From assembly GCA_019358875.1 (NCBI GenBank), contig JAHHIF010000010.1:119331-183330 (forward strand): a DNA stretch of 64,000 nt, in the 5' to 3' direction. Made by a program: the position numbers and the translations under genes. Every line of letters starts with the position of its first letter. Position 1 is the first letter of the stretch. The DNA is from Symplocastrum torsivum CPER-KK1. GTDB taxonomy: Bacteria; Cyanobacteriota; Cyanobacteriia; Cyanobacteriales; Coleofasciculaceae. Positions 55,301 to 64,000 of this stretch are shown here, in pieces. Below the pieces are notes generated by a model. That model was not told the DNA's origin. It saw nothing but the letters and a program-made list of their open reading frames with translations, and did not search any database.

Positions 55301-56316
55301 TTACGTTACGTCTTCCTTTAACACTGACGATCGCAAAATTACTCGTCTGTTTTATCGGCTCGACTGCCTTGGCAATGCCGTCCGATAGCATTGAAGAAAT
55401 TATCGTTCCGAAAGCTGAGCAAATTAAAGAATCAGGGACACAACGGTTCTTGCACTGGCGAGGACAAATCGTGCCCACGTATCGACTTGCCGATCTCTTA
55501 GAGTATGCTTGCCCGTTGCCAGATACGTCTCCTAGTAAGGCGTTAATTTCTGTTGCGTCTCCCGCGAGTTGGTCGTTACCTCTGCTAATCCTTCGCCAAG
55601 GGCAACAAGTGGTTGCAATGGAGATTGATCGTCTTGTGACTGAGCAAGAACTCGTGATCAAACCATTTGGCTCAGTCATTGCCCCACCTACTTTTACTTA
55701 CGGCTGTACGATTTTAGGAGATGGCAGTTTGATTCCGGTCATTGATACGGCTGCTCTACTCAACCAAATTTTGGGACAAAATCTAACTGCAACGGCAACT
55801 ACAATTGATCCGAATTCGCAACACATCAACGGCTTGACAAACAAAGGTTCATCGAGTAACAAGAGTGTCATCAAAACAACGAAAGCGCCGACTGTTTTGG
55901 TTGTTGATGATGCCGCAGCTTTGCGACGAACTCTTGCACTTACCCTAGAACGGGCAGGCTATCGAGTCTTGCAAGCACGGGATGGACGAGAAGCGATCGA
56001 GCAATTGCAGCAAAGTCCCGCTGTGAATCTGGTTGTGTGTGATATTGAAATGCCTAACATGAACGGTTTTGAGTTTCTTAGCTGTCGTCGCCAAGACCTC
56101 AAAATCTCCAAGATTCCTGTCGTCATGCTCACCTCTCGCAGTAATGATAAGCATCGTTGGCTAGCGATGCAATTGGGTGCTACTGCCTACTTCACCAAGC
56201 CTTATCTTGAGCAAGATTTTGTAGCAGCAATCAAACAAATCATCAGTCAAAATTCTCCTGAATCTGATAGATTGCTACTCTCTAGCCACTCTTCTCAGGA
56301 GGTTGTCACACTCTAA
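52357..56316 (+). CDS. CheA-type hybrid histidine kinase with C-terminal receiver
   Basis: 1319 residues. HPt with phospho-His50 (RAAHSIKGGSAS), a second helical region (160-240), a long acidic linker with four 43-45-residue repeats (about 380-560), dimerisation/LRMLP-type region (WARMLPLGEVLNRYP), HATPase (N box HLLRNAFDHGIE, G1 DDGQGL, G2 GRGVGLD), CheW domain, and a REC domain (VVDDAAALRR, phospho-Asp in CDIEMPN, Lys in FTKPY). It phosphorylates the operon's CheY-like proteins. Only one canonical HPt His is visible. Confidence 0.93.
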   Translation: MAINSDIRDQAYQFFIEEAPDLLQVIEAGLLTLRQEHSTANVHNLMRAAHSIKGGSASVELDAIATLAHRLETLFKVFYDETIEIDTDLESQLLQAYDCLRLPLMEQIQVGYFDAESALALADPIFTQLEEQFGEALAQVDNYMPSSADLGIDMTTSIFDIDVREGLEHLSAVVAQPQNYEVAGELRAQAEVFAGFAELLNQPEFGAIAKTTLAALEAHPERALVIAQLALSDFQLSRQAVLGMIIPGASAYESLQNSKEITPSPALMALANPTATEFPDNTQAEVESIEESVEATVPSLDELFSSAIAIPENSVENTPIEVDENWTVDETFAASAEWMTDSFALCDPETEGSDVPESTEVEWITQATSFEVEATETPTNPLLEEVFGGVFATSETQTEAEQVTEDSPTEIEELQLTASLSLEETPVLDEVFGGVFATSETETALVIGDSATEIEERLPTTFLSPEETPLLDEVFGGVFATSETQTAAEQVTEDSPTEIEELQLTTSLSPEETPVLEEVFGGVFVTSETQTAAEQVTEDSLTEIEERLPTASLSPTDIPQTLEGAVQSIEEIFESLPSIQDILTPTAAGNLVPVTKPDNLTQVNQLTEATPSNKQEDIATPQLSVRVDSNRLGRMNNLVGELAINRNGLSLQNDQLQGSVRELLNRFTRVQSTVSQLQALSDQMLVSTSSAGSIASHPGVISLGRSARTQGINSLGEPTANSPWINETTKFGEQDTTDNSNFDSLELDSYGFLHLQLQGLLDDMVQFEEAVDDIVLFAKATDQSLEQQRQMLTQLRDELMWARMLPLGEVLNRYPRMLRDLSTTYRKPVLLKLSGTSVLVDKAVLEKLYDPLLHLLRNAFDHGIEAPEIRIQQGKSAEGLIEVRAYHQGSQTIIEVRDDGQGLNLERIRTQAQEMGLLSAEQAAAIPNNQLFELIFEPGFSTASQVSELSGRGVGLDVVRAQMRSLKGTITVSSSPGVGTTFTLRLPLTLTIAKLLVCFIGSTALAMPSDSIEEIIVPKAEQIKESGTQRFLHWRGQIVPTYRLADLLEYACPLPDTSPSKALISVASPASWSLPLLILRQGQQVVAMEIDRLVTEQELVIKPFGSVIAPPTFTYGCTILGDGSLIPVIDTAALLNQILGQNLTATATTIDPNSQHINGLTNKGSSSNKSVIKTTKAPTVLVVDDAAALRRTLALTLERAGYRVLQARDGREAIEQLQQSPAVNLVVCDIEMPNMNGFEFLSCRRQDLKISKIPVVMLTSRSNDKHRWLAMQLGATAYFTKPYLEQDFVAAIKQIISQNSPESDRLLLSSHSSQEVVTL
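53496..54020. repeat. Four in-frame repeats in the CheA linker
   Basis: Marker GTTTTTGG recurs at 53512, 53647, 53776 and 53911 (spacing 135, 129, 135 bp). Each unit encodes (L/V)(D/E)EVFGGVF(A/V)TSET followed by an acidic stretch and a SLSPEE-like end. Recent expansion, always in frame. Confidence 0.9.
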
Positions 56317-56461
56317 ATTCTGCGCCTTGAGAGATTATTATTTGTTGGATTTAGTTGTTATACAGAGCATTTGAAGGCTTTAAAAATCAGTCTGAGCTAG
56401 TTAAATGTTTTCTGTGTAACAACTAATTTCTAACAATGAACTACTAACTTTATTTTGTGAC

Positions 56462-56992
56462 ATGAGTAATACTATCATCAACAAACCACCTGCAAACTCA
56501 ACGATTTCTAAGACTCGACAGATCGCCCCCTCTCTCAAACTCATCGTTTTTAGCATGGGGGCTTTAAACTTAGCCTTACGGATTGAGTCGATTTATAAAG
56601 TGGTTAATCACACAGCTACTTATAGTAGTGGGTTGAATCATATAGGAGTCACTCATCTGGAAAATAGTGAAGTGACGGTTGTTGATTTGCATCGTCGATT
56701 TTTTCAATCTAGCCAATTCAAAAACACGGAGCAAGAAGGATATCTCATAGTTGTAAAAAGTACAAAAGGTGAGTTTTATGGTATTCCAGTTGTTGAGGCT
56801 CCAGTGTTAACTGAAGTGCCATTATCAATGATTCGTGTTCTTCCAGAGTCTTATCGGCGTTCGGATACACTAGAAGTCGCAAGTCATGTTGCAGTTATTC
56901 CTCAAGAAGGGTCAGCACCTCTAACAGTCTTTTTCTTAGATGTCGATCTCCTTCTGCCAATGTTTCAAGAGCTGAAATCGGCTAAATCTTAA
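56462..56992 (+). CDS. Second CheW-domain protein
   Basis: 176 residues: LKLIVFSMGALNLALRIESI strand pattern, VTHLENSEVTVVDLHRRFFQ and a degenerate end. Less typical than the CheW at 48493. It lies 145 bp after the CheA gene and likely closes the operon, perhaps coupling a second receptor or tuning the array. Confidence 0.85.
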   Translation: MSNTIINKPPANSTISKTRQIAPSLKLIVFSMGALNLALRIESIYKVVNHTATYSSGLNHIGVTHLENSEVTVVDLHRRFFQSSQFKNTEQEGYLIVVKSTKGEFYGIPVVEAPVLTEVPLSMIRVLPESYRRSDTLEVASHVAVIPQEGSAPLTVFFLDVDLLLPMFQELKSAKS

Positions 56993-57197
56993 CTTTTTAA
57001 GATTATTGAACAAAATGTTGAGATTCTTAGCTTAAGAATTCCAGCGATTCAATGGACTGCGGCAAAAATGTGGCTATGCTATGACTGAGCTTAGATGTTT
57101 ATGCTTGCGATCGCATTGTGGGGATTGTTCTTCACAATAATGCGATCGCAACAGATTGCTTTAGACATTTACTCTGCCATTAATTGTCCTATCGAAA

Positions 57198-58520
57198 ATG
57201 AGCAAGCTGCAAAAATTAGGCGTACAGCTAATAAGCTGGATATGCGGCATTGGATTCCCTCTTTTCTTGGGAATCCTGATTACCTATTTCTTGGTGTATC
57301 AATTCTGGGTGCAACCAGCGCTAACTCAACAACCTGTTACGCTAACCTTGATGATGATTGCTCCCGAAGTTCCACCGTGGAGTGATATTCTCATCAAGAA
57401 CTTTGAGAAAGAAAATCCAGACATTCGCATCCAGATTATTGAGGGACCTAACGCCTCCGACTTGTACGAAAATCTCTACACTGCCTCTTTTATCCTTGGT
57501 GACTCGCCCTACGATTTAGTGAATATGGATGTCGTCTGGGCAGGTAAATTTGCGGCGGCTGGCTGGCTTATGGATTTGTCTAGTCGCATCACTGATGAAG
57601 AGTTAAAAGCCTTTCTGGACAAGGATGTAGAGGCGGGACGCTACGAAGGTAAACTCTACCGAATTCCCCTCCGTTCCGATGCGGGAATGCTTTACTACCG
57701 CAAAGACTTGCTAGAACAAGCAAGATACGAACCGCCAGAAACCTTTGAGGAGTTAATCAACATTTCTCAAGACTTACAAGGGAAAAAAGCAGCGCGTTGG
57801 GGCTATGTCTGGCAAGGACGTCAATATGAAGGCTTGTCAGCGATGTTTGTGGAAATCCTAGAAGGTTTCGGAGGCTTCTGGGTTAATCCCGAAACACTGG
57901 AAGTAGGGCTTGATAAACCTGAGGCAATTCAAGCCGTTGAGTTTCTTAAAAGCACCATCGACAAAGGCATTTCTCCACCTGGAGTGCCTACTTATCAGGA
58001 AGAGGAAACCCGACGTTTATTTCAGAGTGGGGATGTCGTCTTCTTACGCAATTGGCCTTATGTTTGGCCTTTAGCTAATGAGGAATCTTCAAAAATCAAG
58101 GGTAAGTTTGGGATTAAACCGATGGTTCATGCTCCAGGTAAAACAAGCGGTGCTTGTCTAGGAGGTTGGGGACTAGGAATTTCCAAAACCTCCAAACATC
58201 CAGAGGAAGCTTGGAGAGCGATTCAATACCTTACCAGTGCCGAAGCACAGCGCCCGTATATTATAGAGACAGGTTACCTGCCTAGTCGAAAAGAGTTATT
58301 TACAGACCCAGAGATTGTTAGTAAATACTCTCACTACCCACAGCTACTAGAAGTCGCAGAGAATACCGTTCTCCGTCCTCCAATTGCTCAATATGCCCAA
58401 GTCTCTGATATTTTGCAGCGTTACCTGAGTGCAGCACTAACCAATTCTCGATTTACTCCTGCAAAAGCTATGAAATCAGCCGCTGATGAAACACGCGCAG
58501 TATTGGAAGCCGGTAGCTAG
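57198..58520 (+). CDS. Carbohydrate ABC transporter binding protein, membrane-anchored (paralog 1)
   Basis: 440 residues. The N-terminal TM anchor (about 13-33) has no lipobox, followed by QPALTQQPVTLTLMM and a family-1 extracellular binding protein fold (FEKENPDIRIQIIEG, MDVVWAGKFAAAGWLMDLS, FLRNWPYVWPLANEE, LGGWGLGISKTSKHPEEAW). Similar anchored proteins serve glucosylglycerol, trehalose or related sugar uptake in cyanobacteria; the ligand here is not determined. Confidence 0.9.
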   Translation: MSKLQKLGVQLISWICGIGFPLFLGILITYFLVYQFWVQPALTQQPVTLTLMMIAPEVPPWSDILIKNFEKENPDIRIQIIEGPNASDLYENLYTASFILGDSPYDLVNMDVVWAGKFAAAGWLMDLSSRITDEELKAFLDKDVEAGRYEGKLYRIPLRSDAGMLYYRKDLLEQARYEPPETFEELINISQDLQGKKAARWGYVWQGRQYEGLSAMFVEILEGFGGFWVNPETLEVGLDKPEAIQAVEFLKSTIDKGISPPGVPTYQEEETRRLFQSGDVVFLRNWPYVWPLANEESSKIKGKFGIKPMVHAPGKTSGACLGGWGLGISKTSKHPEEAWRAIQYLTSAEAQRPYIIETGYLPSRKELFTDPEIVSKYSHYPQLLEVAENTVLRPPIAQYAQVSDILQRYLSAALTNSRFTPAKAMKSAADETRAVLEAGS

Positions 58521-58633
58521 ATAGATATATCCTTCTTCTGTCACTCTCGGAAAATCACGCTCGAAGCTAGACCCTGAAAAACTTGCTATTTAAGGATTCG
58601 AGCGTTGAGTTCCTATCAGAAACTCAAAGTCGA

Positions 58634-58742
58634 TATTAGCGGTTCTCAAGTAAGTGGAGTACACTCAACTTCTGCCTTTGCCCTGGAGCCTTCTGCTTTA
58701 AAGCCAACTACTTTGTGCCTTAGCAAATAGAGAAACGCTATA
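58634..58742. repeat. TATAGCG-type dispersed hairpin element, degraded copy
   Basis: Left end TATTAGCGGTTCTCAAG, then TAAGTGGAGTACAC; right end GTGCCTTAGCAAATAGAGAA, then ACGCTATAG. The ends match the family but the arms have diverged. The rest of the 58521-59067 gap is AT-rich without a gene and must hold the promoter for the next gene. Confidence 0.6.
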
Positions 58743-59067
58743 GTTACTAGAAAAATATGTAAAGCAAAATGAGTACAATAAATACTAATTGAGTTTTTTG
58801 TGTATTTGCCGCTAGGTTGAGAGGTAGGTATTTACCACTTCACTCATTAGATAGATACTTAATTTTATTTTTTATCTTTCGTTGAATAAAATGTTAAGCA
58901 ACCTATACTTAGGTTGCATTTATTTACATTAATTATTTTTAGCGATCGCGACCTTATCAAATCAAGATATGACTAAAAGAATAATGGTTTGTGTGCAATT
59001 ACACAGAACCTAAGGCATTAGCTATCCCTAAGGGAATAGCTTATTAATTTCCATATCTTATCTACAG

Positions 59068-60447
59068 ATGAGCAATATTCAACAATTAGGTGGACGGCGA
59101 AGACGCCTAAGGAAATTGGTGAGAAGATTAGGAGTCCCTCGCCTCTTGGGAATCCTTGTTGCCTTTATTCTCGTGTTTAACTTCTGGATACTACCAGCCC
59201 TGACCCAACAACCCGTTGTGATCACAATGCTGATGCAAGGTCAAGACCGGGCGAATTGGGCACCCTTCTTCCAAGAATTCAACGAGAAAAACCCAGATAT
59301 TCGGCTCAATGTTGTTGAAGGGCCCTTCGATAGCAACCTGGTCGAGAACCTCTACACCTCGGCCTTCCTACTGGGTGACTCACCCTATGATGTTCTCAAT
59401 ATGGACATTGTCTGGGTGCCTAAGTTTGCGGCTGCTGGCTGGCTTATGGATCTCACAGGTCGGCTTCCCCAGGAACAACTCTCAAAGTTTGTCAAGGGTA
59501 ACATTGAGGGGAGTATGTACCAGGACAGCCTGTATCGTATCCCAACAACATCCGATGCTGGGGTGCTTTACTATCGCACCGACCTCTTGAAACAAGCTGG
59601 AGTTGAACCCCCCGAAACCTTCGAGCAGATGGTACAAATTGGGACTAACTTGCAAAAGCAGGACGCAGTTGACTGGGGTTACCTCTGGCAGGGCAAACAG
59701 TACGAGGGCGTTTCTGCGATGTTTGTTGAGGTACTCGAAGGCTTCGGTGGCTTCTGGGCTAACCCTGAGACGTTGGAAGTCGGACTTGACCGACCAGAGG
59801 CAATACAAGCTGTTGAGTTTCTCCGCAATACCATAACCAATGGTCTTTCGCCGCGTGGTGTTGTGACCTATGGGGAAGAAGAAACCCGTCTGTTGTTTCA
59901 AAATGGCGGGGCAGCCTTCTTACGCAACTGGCCTTATGTTCTGAAACTAGCCAATGACCCAGCCTCAGATGTTAGGGGCAAAGTTGGTATCAAACCGATG
60001 ATTCACGGTCAAGGGCATCCGGGTGGTTCTGCTTTGGGTGGCTGGGGTTTAGGCATATCTAAAACCACTAGACATCCAGAGGAAGCATGGCGAGTCATTC
60101 AGTTCATGACCAGTGAGGAGACGATGAAGAAGTTTGTTTTGTCAACTGGCTTGATTCCCAGTCTGCAGACACTCTTTAAAGACCCAGAAATTCTTGCCCA
60201 ATTCCCCTACTTCACGCAACTGTTTGAGGCAGTTCAAAACCCCGCTTTACGTCCCCCCATTGCACAATACGCTCAAGCGTCAGACGTTTTGCAGCGTTAC
60301 CTCAGCGCGGCTTTCACTGGACGTATGAATTCAGAACAAGCGATGAAAGCTGCTGCTCAAGAAACCCGCAATATCTTAGGTGGCTTTGGACGCGCCCCAG
60401 TTTCACAAAAGTCAACGCCTGCTCAAACAGTAGCCGTTAGTTCTTAA
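59068..60447 (+). CDS. Carbohydrate ABC transporter binding protein, membrane-anchored (paralog 2)
   Basis: 459 residues, clearly a duplicate of the preceding binding protein (shared FLRNWPYV, GGFW.NPETLEVGLD, RPPIAQYAQ.SD.LQRYLSAA). Anchor around residues 26-46 after a basic GGRRRRLRKLVRRLG segment, and a longer C-terminal tail. Differences in the presumed ligand face suggest a different sugar with shared permeases. Confidence 0.9.
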   Translation: MSNIQQLGGRRRRLRKLVRRLGVPRLLGILVAFILVFNFWILPALTQQPVVITMLMQGQDRANWAPFFQEFNEKNPDIRLNVVEGPFDSNLVENLYTSAFLLGDSPYDVLNMDIVWVPKFAAAGWLMDLTGRLPQEQLSKFVKGNIEGSMYQDSLYRIPTTSDAGVLYYRTDLLKQAGVEPPETFEQMVQIGTNLQKQDAVDWGYLWQGKQYEGVSAMFVEVLEGFGGFWANPETLEVGLDRPEAIQAVEFLRNTITNGLSPRGVVTYGEEETRLLFQNGGAAFLRNWPYVLKLANDPASDVRGKVGIKPMIHGQGHPGGSALGGWGLGISKTTRHPEEAWRVIQFMTSEETMKKFVLSTGLIPSLQTLFKDPEILAQFPYFTQLFEAVQNPALRPPIAQYAQASDVLQRYLSAAFTGRMNSEQAMKAAAQETRNILGGFGRAPVSQKSTPAQTVAVSS

Positions 60448-60458
60448 CGTTTTGTTCT

Positions 60459-60530
60459 TTGTTGGCTGCACGACTCCTGAACAAGCCATGAAAGCTGCCC
60501 AAGAGTGAAACTCGAAATATCCTGAACTAA
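60459..60530 (+). pseudogene. C-terminal remnant of a third binding-protein paralog
   Basis: TPEQAMKAAQE, then after a frameshift ETRNILN-stop, mirrors the paralog ends (SEQAMKAAAQETRNILGG). It begins 12 bp after the intact gene stops. A third copy was apparently lost by recombination, leaving only its tail. Confidence 0.75.
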
Positions 60531-60653
60531 TTTAAACCTGCTGTGTCTTTTTTGAGTTTTTTAAAATAAGGCGCGGCTGAAATGGAGAATTGTTCAAAAG
60601 TGACTAGTCTGTTGATAATCAACTCCTAACAATCAACTCATAACCATCGACCA

Positions 60654-61562
60654 ATGACACAAGACGCAATTCGGGCACGAGAACAGAGGACAGGCTGGAT
60701 GCTACTTCTTCCAGCTTTAATCATGCTGTTGCTAGTATTTGCCTACCCAATCTTGAGAGCTTTTTGGTTAAGCTTATTCACCCAAAACCTTGGTACGCAA
60801 CTGAAACTCGTTTTCTCCGGCTTTGATAATTACGGACGGATGATTGGCGATGGGCGCTTCTGGCAGAGTATGTGGAACACCAGCGTCTTTACTTTTGGTT
60901 CCGTTTTGTTGGAATTGCTCTTAGGGATGGGTGTCGCCCTAGTACTGAACCAAGCCTTTAGAGGGCGTGGCATCGTGCGAACCATTTCCCTCCTACCTTG
61001 GGCATTGCCAACAGCTTTAATGGGACTGGCTTGGGCATGGATTTTTAATGACCAGTATGGTGTCGTCAACGACATTTTGCGGCGAGTAGGTGTGATCGAT
61101 ACTGGCATCAGTTGGCTTGGCGACCCAACCTTGGCAATGATTGCTGTGATTTTAGCTGATGTTTGGAAAACAACACCGTTTATTGCCCTGCTTCTGCTTG
61201 CTGGGTTGCAATCGATTTCGGGAGACCTCTATGAAGCCCATTCGATTGACGGGGCGACCGCTTGGCAGAGTTTCTGGAAAATCACTGTACCACTTCTGAT
61301 GCCCCAAATCGTGATTGCTCTGCTGTTCCGGTTTGCTCAGGCGTTTGGTATCTTCGACTTGATTCAGGTAATGACGGGAGGGGGTCCTGCTGGGGCGACG
61401 GAGACGGTTTCCATCTATATCTACGGGACTGTAATGCGCTACTTGGACTTCGGCTATGGTGCAGCACTTGTTGTCGTAACATTTTTGTTACTTGTCGCAG
61501 CAGTTGCGATCGCAGCTTACTTCCTCTCTAGAGCGCGTGCCAACGCCGCAGGAGCTAGATAG
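60654..61562 (+). CDS. Sugar ABC transporter permease (MalF/UgpA type)
   Basis: 302 residues with six TM helices and the EAA motif region EAHSIDGATAWQSFWKITVPLL, which docks the ATPase. N-terminal REQRTGWMLLLPALIMLLLVFAYP is typical of the family. Paired with the next gene. Confidence 0.94.
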   Translation: MTQDAIRAREQRTGWMLLLPALIMLLLVFAYPILRAFWLSLFTQNLGTQLKLVFSGFDNYGRMIGDGRFWQSMWNTSVFTFGSVLLELLLGMGVALVLNQAFRGRGIVRTISLLPWALPTALMGLAWAWIFNDQYGVVNDILRRVGVIDTGISWLGDPTLAMIAVILADVWKTTPFIALLLLAGLQSISGDLYEAHSIDGATAWQSFWKITVPLLMPQIVIALLFRFAQAFGIFDLIQVMTGGGPAGATETVSIYIYGTVMRYLDFGYGAALVVVTFLLLVAAVAIAAYFLSRARANAAGAR

Positions 61563-61634
61563 CTAGTTTTTAGTTGTTAGTTCTTAGTTGTTTGCTCGTA
61601 CCAATCACCAATCACCAACAACCAATCACCACCT

Positions 61635-62504
61635 ATGACTACCGTTGCAAATCAGCGATCGCAAGAAGCCTCAACATTCAACTGGCGAAAAATTGTTTTG
61701 CCAATCTCAGTCTTTTTAGTTGTTGCCTTTTTCCTTGCCCCTATCCTCTGGCAGGTACTAACCTCGTTCAAAGTCAACGAAGATATCTCTGCTGTTCCCA
61801 GTGTTTATGTCCCTAGGCGTCTCACCTTGGAGCATTACCAGTCTCTGTTCGTTCGCCGTCCGTTTACCTCTTATATCTTAAATAGCGCTTTCGTTTCCAT
61901 CACTTCAACAGTACTCGCTTTAGGATTGGGCGCTCCAGCCGCCTACGTCTTAGCACGAATGCGATTGCCTGGAGAGAAAATCATCCTTGCTACTATCTTG
62001 ATCGTGACGCTATTTCCTGCTGTATTGCTGTTTTTGGGACTGTTAGAAGTCGTCAAATATTTGGATTTAGGTAATAACTACTTAGCCCTAATTATTTCTT
62101 ACACCGCAATCAATTTGCCGCTAACAATCCTGGTAATGCGGAGTTTCTTCCAGCAACTTCCAAAAGATTTAGAAGATTCCGCTAGGGTTGATGGTTTCAG
62201 CACAGTTCAAATGTTAACCCAAATTGTGCTACCGATGACACTTCCCGCACTGGCAACAACTGGGATTCTCACCTTCATTTCTGCCTGGAATGAATTCATT
62301 TTTGCCCTGACCTTCATCACCCGTGAATCAATGAAGACTATTCCTGTTGCAACGGCTCAACTCAGTGGAGCATCGGTGTTTGAAATCCCCTATGGTCCGA
62401 TCGCAGCCGCTACAGTATTAGGTACGCTTCCCTTAGTTGTCCTCGTACTCGTGTTCCAACGTAAGATTGTCCAAGGTTTAACGGCTGGTGCTGTTAAGGG
62501 ATAG
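61635..62504 (+). CDS. Sugar ABC transporter permease (MalG/UgpE type)
   Basis: 289 residues, six TM helices, EAA loop EDSARVDGFSTVQMLTQIVLP. N-terminal basic stretch then FFLAPILWQVLTSFK. Forms the heterodimeric channel with the preceding permease. Short-repeat spacers precede and follow it. Confidence 0.94.
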   Translation: MTTVANQRSQEASTFNWRKIVLPISVFLVVAFFLAPILWQVLTSFKVNEDISAVPSVYVPRRLTLEHYQSLFVRRPFTSYILNSAFVSITSTVLALGLGAPAAYVLARMRLPGEKIILATILIVTLFPAVLLFLGLLEVVKYLDLGNNYLALIISYTAINLPLTILVMRSFFQQLPKDLEDSARVDGFSTVQMLTQIVLPMTLPALATTGILTFISAWNEFIFALTFITRESMKTIPVATAQLSGASVFEIPYGPIAAATVLGTLPLVVLVLVFQRKIVQGLTAGAVKG

Positions 62505-62587
62505 TCTTTTGTTGTTTGTTGTTTGTTGTTTGTTGTTCGCAAATAACTAATAACTAATAGCCAATAACCAATAACCAATACCAATGA
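62505..62587. repeat. Short-tandem-repeat spacer
   Basis: TTTGTTG x4 followed by AATAACTAATAACTAATAG and CCAATAACCAATAACC units, a second example of the G/T-rich then A/C-rich design seen at 52236-52356. Confidence 0.7.
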
Positions 62588-62599
62588 GTGATAAAAACT

Positions 62600-63757
62600 A
62601 TGTCAAAGCTTGAACTACAAAATCTCAACAAAACCTACACTCCTAAAGTAATCCCTGTTAAGGACATCAGTCTGGATGTAGACGAGGGAGAGTTCCTCAC
62701 CCTGTTGGGACCATCGGGATGTGGTAAATCAACACTATTACGCCTGATTGCTGGTTTAGAGCCGCCTACTCGTGGCAGAGTAATCATTAATGGGCGTGAT
62801 GTTAGCCGTGTTGGGCCAGGTAAACGTAACATTGCGATGGTGTTCCAAAGCTATGCTCTTTATCCCCACATGACGGTCTATGAAAACATTGCCGCTGGTC
62901 TGAAGTTACGCAAAATGCCATCTGATGAAATCCAGCGGCGCGTGAGTGATGTTGGTGACAAACTTGGACTGCAACACTTGATGGATCGTAAACCCGGTCA
63001 AATGTCTGGTGGTCAGCGACAGCGGGTTGCTTTAGGTCGTGCTTTGGTGCGTCAACCGGATATCTTTTTGCTGGATGAACCGTTGAGTAACCTTGATGCC
63101 TTGTTGCGTGAGCAAGTGCGGGCGGATTTGAAACAGATTTTCGACCAACAGCAGACACCAGTGGTCTACGTGACTCACGATCAAACGGAAGCGATGACCC
63201 TTTCTAGTAAAGTTGCAGTTTTATACGATGGCAACCTGCAACAGCTTGCCCCACCGAGTGAAATCTATAATAGACCCGCCAACCAGTTTGTTGCTGGTTT
63301 CGTAGGCAGTCCCCAAATGAACTTACTGACCCTCAACTGCGATGGGAATAATGCTGTTTTGGGTGACTTTAGAATTCCTTTGCCGACCCTACCCACAACG
63401 CCACCACAGGTTGTCGCGGGTATCCGTCCAGAAGATGTCAACCTCGCCAAGCCTGATGATAGGCTAGCGATTCAGGGACGAATTTTCTTGGTGGAAAACC
63501 TGGGAATGCAAAATCTTATTAGCGTTCGGGTTAAGGGTTCTGAGTTGAGGATACGTGCTTTGTTACCGACTCATCAAGCCTGGGAAGGAGAAGACATAAG
63601 CTTATCTATAGCACCAGAAGCGATTCACTGGTTTGATATTCAGACAGGCGATCGCATTCAAACTCAGCACGAAGTAGAGCGAGTTGCCCCATCTCTGGGT
63701 CTAAAGACATCAACTAATAGCTCTGTACAATCGCAGCATCAATACACTAACGGTTAA
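62600..63757 (+). CDS. Sugar ABC transporter ATPase (MalK/UgpC type)
   Basis: 385 residues from ATG 62600 (MSKLELQNLNKTYTP). Walker A GPSGCGKST, signature MSGGQRQRVALGRA, Walker B IFLLDEP, H-loop YVTHDQTEA, and a C-terminal OB-type domain ending in a Ser/Gln-rich tail. Normal length, unlike the paralog at 21840. Powers the adjacent permeases. Confidence 0.95.
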   Translation: MSKLELQNLNKTYTPKVIPVKDISLDVDEGEFLTLLGPSGCGKSTLLRLIAGLEPPTRGRVIINGRDVSRVGPGKRNIAMVFQSYALYPHMTVYENIAAGLKLRKMPSDEIQRRVSDVGDKLGLQHLMDRKPGQMSGGQRQRVALGRALVRQPDIFLLDEPLSNLDALLREQVRADLKQIFDQQQTPVVYVTHDQTEAMTLSSKVAVLYDGNLQQLAPPSEIYNRPANQFVAGFVGSPQMNLLTLNCDGNNAVLGDFRIPLPTLPTTPPQVVAGIRPEDVNLAKPDDRLAIQGRIFLVENLGMQNLISVRVKGSELRIRALLPTHQAWEGEDISLSIAPEAIHWFDIQTGDRIQTQHEVERVAPSLGLKTSTNSSVQSQHQYTNG

Positions 63758-63816
63758 ACCGATGTAGCTGCTGGAAATACTCTTAAGGAACAGCAGTGCC
63801 AACACCTACCTATAGA

Positions 63817-63844
63817 AAAGTCCGGTAGTGATACCGGACTTTTT
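63817..63844 (+). terminator. Terminator of the sugar ABC operon
   Basis: Perfect 12-bp stem AAAAGTCCGGTA / TACCGGACTTTT around a GTGA loop (GNRA type), 60 bp after the ATPase stop. The remaining 63845-64000 shows no complete gene; a frame near 63940 runs to the edge but is unsupported. Confidence 0.88.
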
Positions 63845-64000
63845 CACGTAAGAAATTGAAATCAACCCAAAATGCTAGTGCAGCGAGGCGGAAATAAGTG
63901 ACCAGTTAAAAAAGGAAGCAAAAAGGGATACACTGAAAGATGCTCCCGTCAAGAAGGAAGAAGTACTTTGAGCCTTGAAATTAATGCCGAATCCTAACGC

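Noticed and set aside
55143..55679. 178-codon frame antisense to the CheA-like gene
   Set aside because: Fully inside a well-supported kinase/CheW coding region; codon-shadow artefact.
63893..64000. Possible start of a transposase or other gene at the right edge
   Set aside because: Only short frames with stops; not enough sequence to support a call.

Overview
The window reads as a chromosomal stretch of a filamentous, non-heterocystous-type cyanobacterium. The evidence is the very dense HIP1 palindrome (GCGATCGC), short tandem repeats in intergenic spaces, and cyanobacterial families such as PatA/PixG-type response regulators, Uma2 endonucleases and CyRepA1. Genus cannot be fixed from sequence alone. 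I saw no rRNA, tRNA or CRISPR array.

Layout. 0-2 kb: an operon of a DUF4384 protein and a TPR protein cut by the window edge. 2-8.5 kb: housekeeping genes (M16 peptidase, fructosamine kinase, gatB, argJ). Between gatB and argJ lies an array of four near-identical 129-bp units, each shaped like a complete small-RNA gene with promoter and terminator. 8.5-14 kb: an accessory patch with an HTH/NB-ARC STAND ATPase, a PIN toxin-antitoxin pair and a large one-TM protein. 14-25 kb: metabolism and redox (SDR, a succinyl-CoA-ligase-like pair whose alpha subunit lacks the phospho-histidine, DCC thiol oxidoreductase, an RCK ion channel, a peroxiredoxin-glutaredoxin fusion, a sugar ABC ATPase, MenH). 25-40 kb: a patchwork of Uma2 nucleases, GNAT acetyltransferases, a CyRepA1 plasmid-type primase-helicase, a Ser/Thr kinase, small secreted or membrane proteins and several decayed gene fragments.

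40-45 kb, minus strand: a compact operon of an APS kinase fused to a VOC domain, a sulfotransferase, a two-gene chromate-transporter-family permease and a membrane fatty-acid desaturase. It is followed by a broken 2-oxoglutarate oxygenase and a transporter remnant. Together these suggest a dedicated route that makes PAPS and sulfates a lipid-like or secondary metabolite. 46.6-57 kb: a complete chemotaxis-type operon (PatA/PixG-like regulator, CheY, CheW, MCP with GAF, CheA-REC hybrid, second CheW), likely controlling type IV pilus motility. 57-64 kb: a carbohydrate ABC importer with two paralogous membrane-anchored binding proteins and the remnant of a third, two permeases and an ATPase, closed by a terminator.

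Dispersed hairpin elements with TATAGCG...CGCTATA ends, nested in places, and short tandem repeats occupy many intergenic regions. Most genes were identified from motifs and remembered family patterns; no database search was possible.
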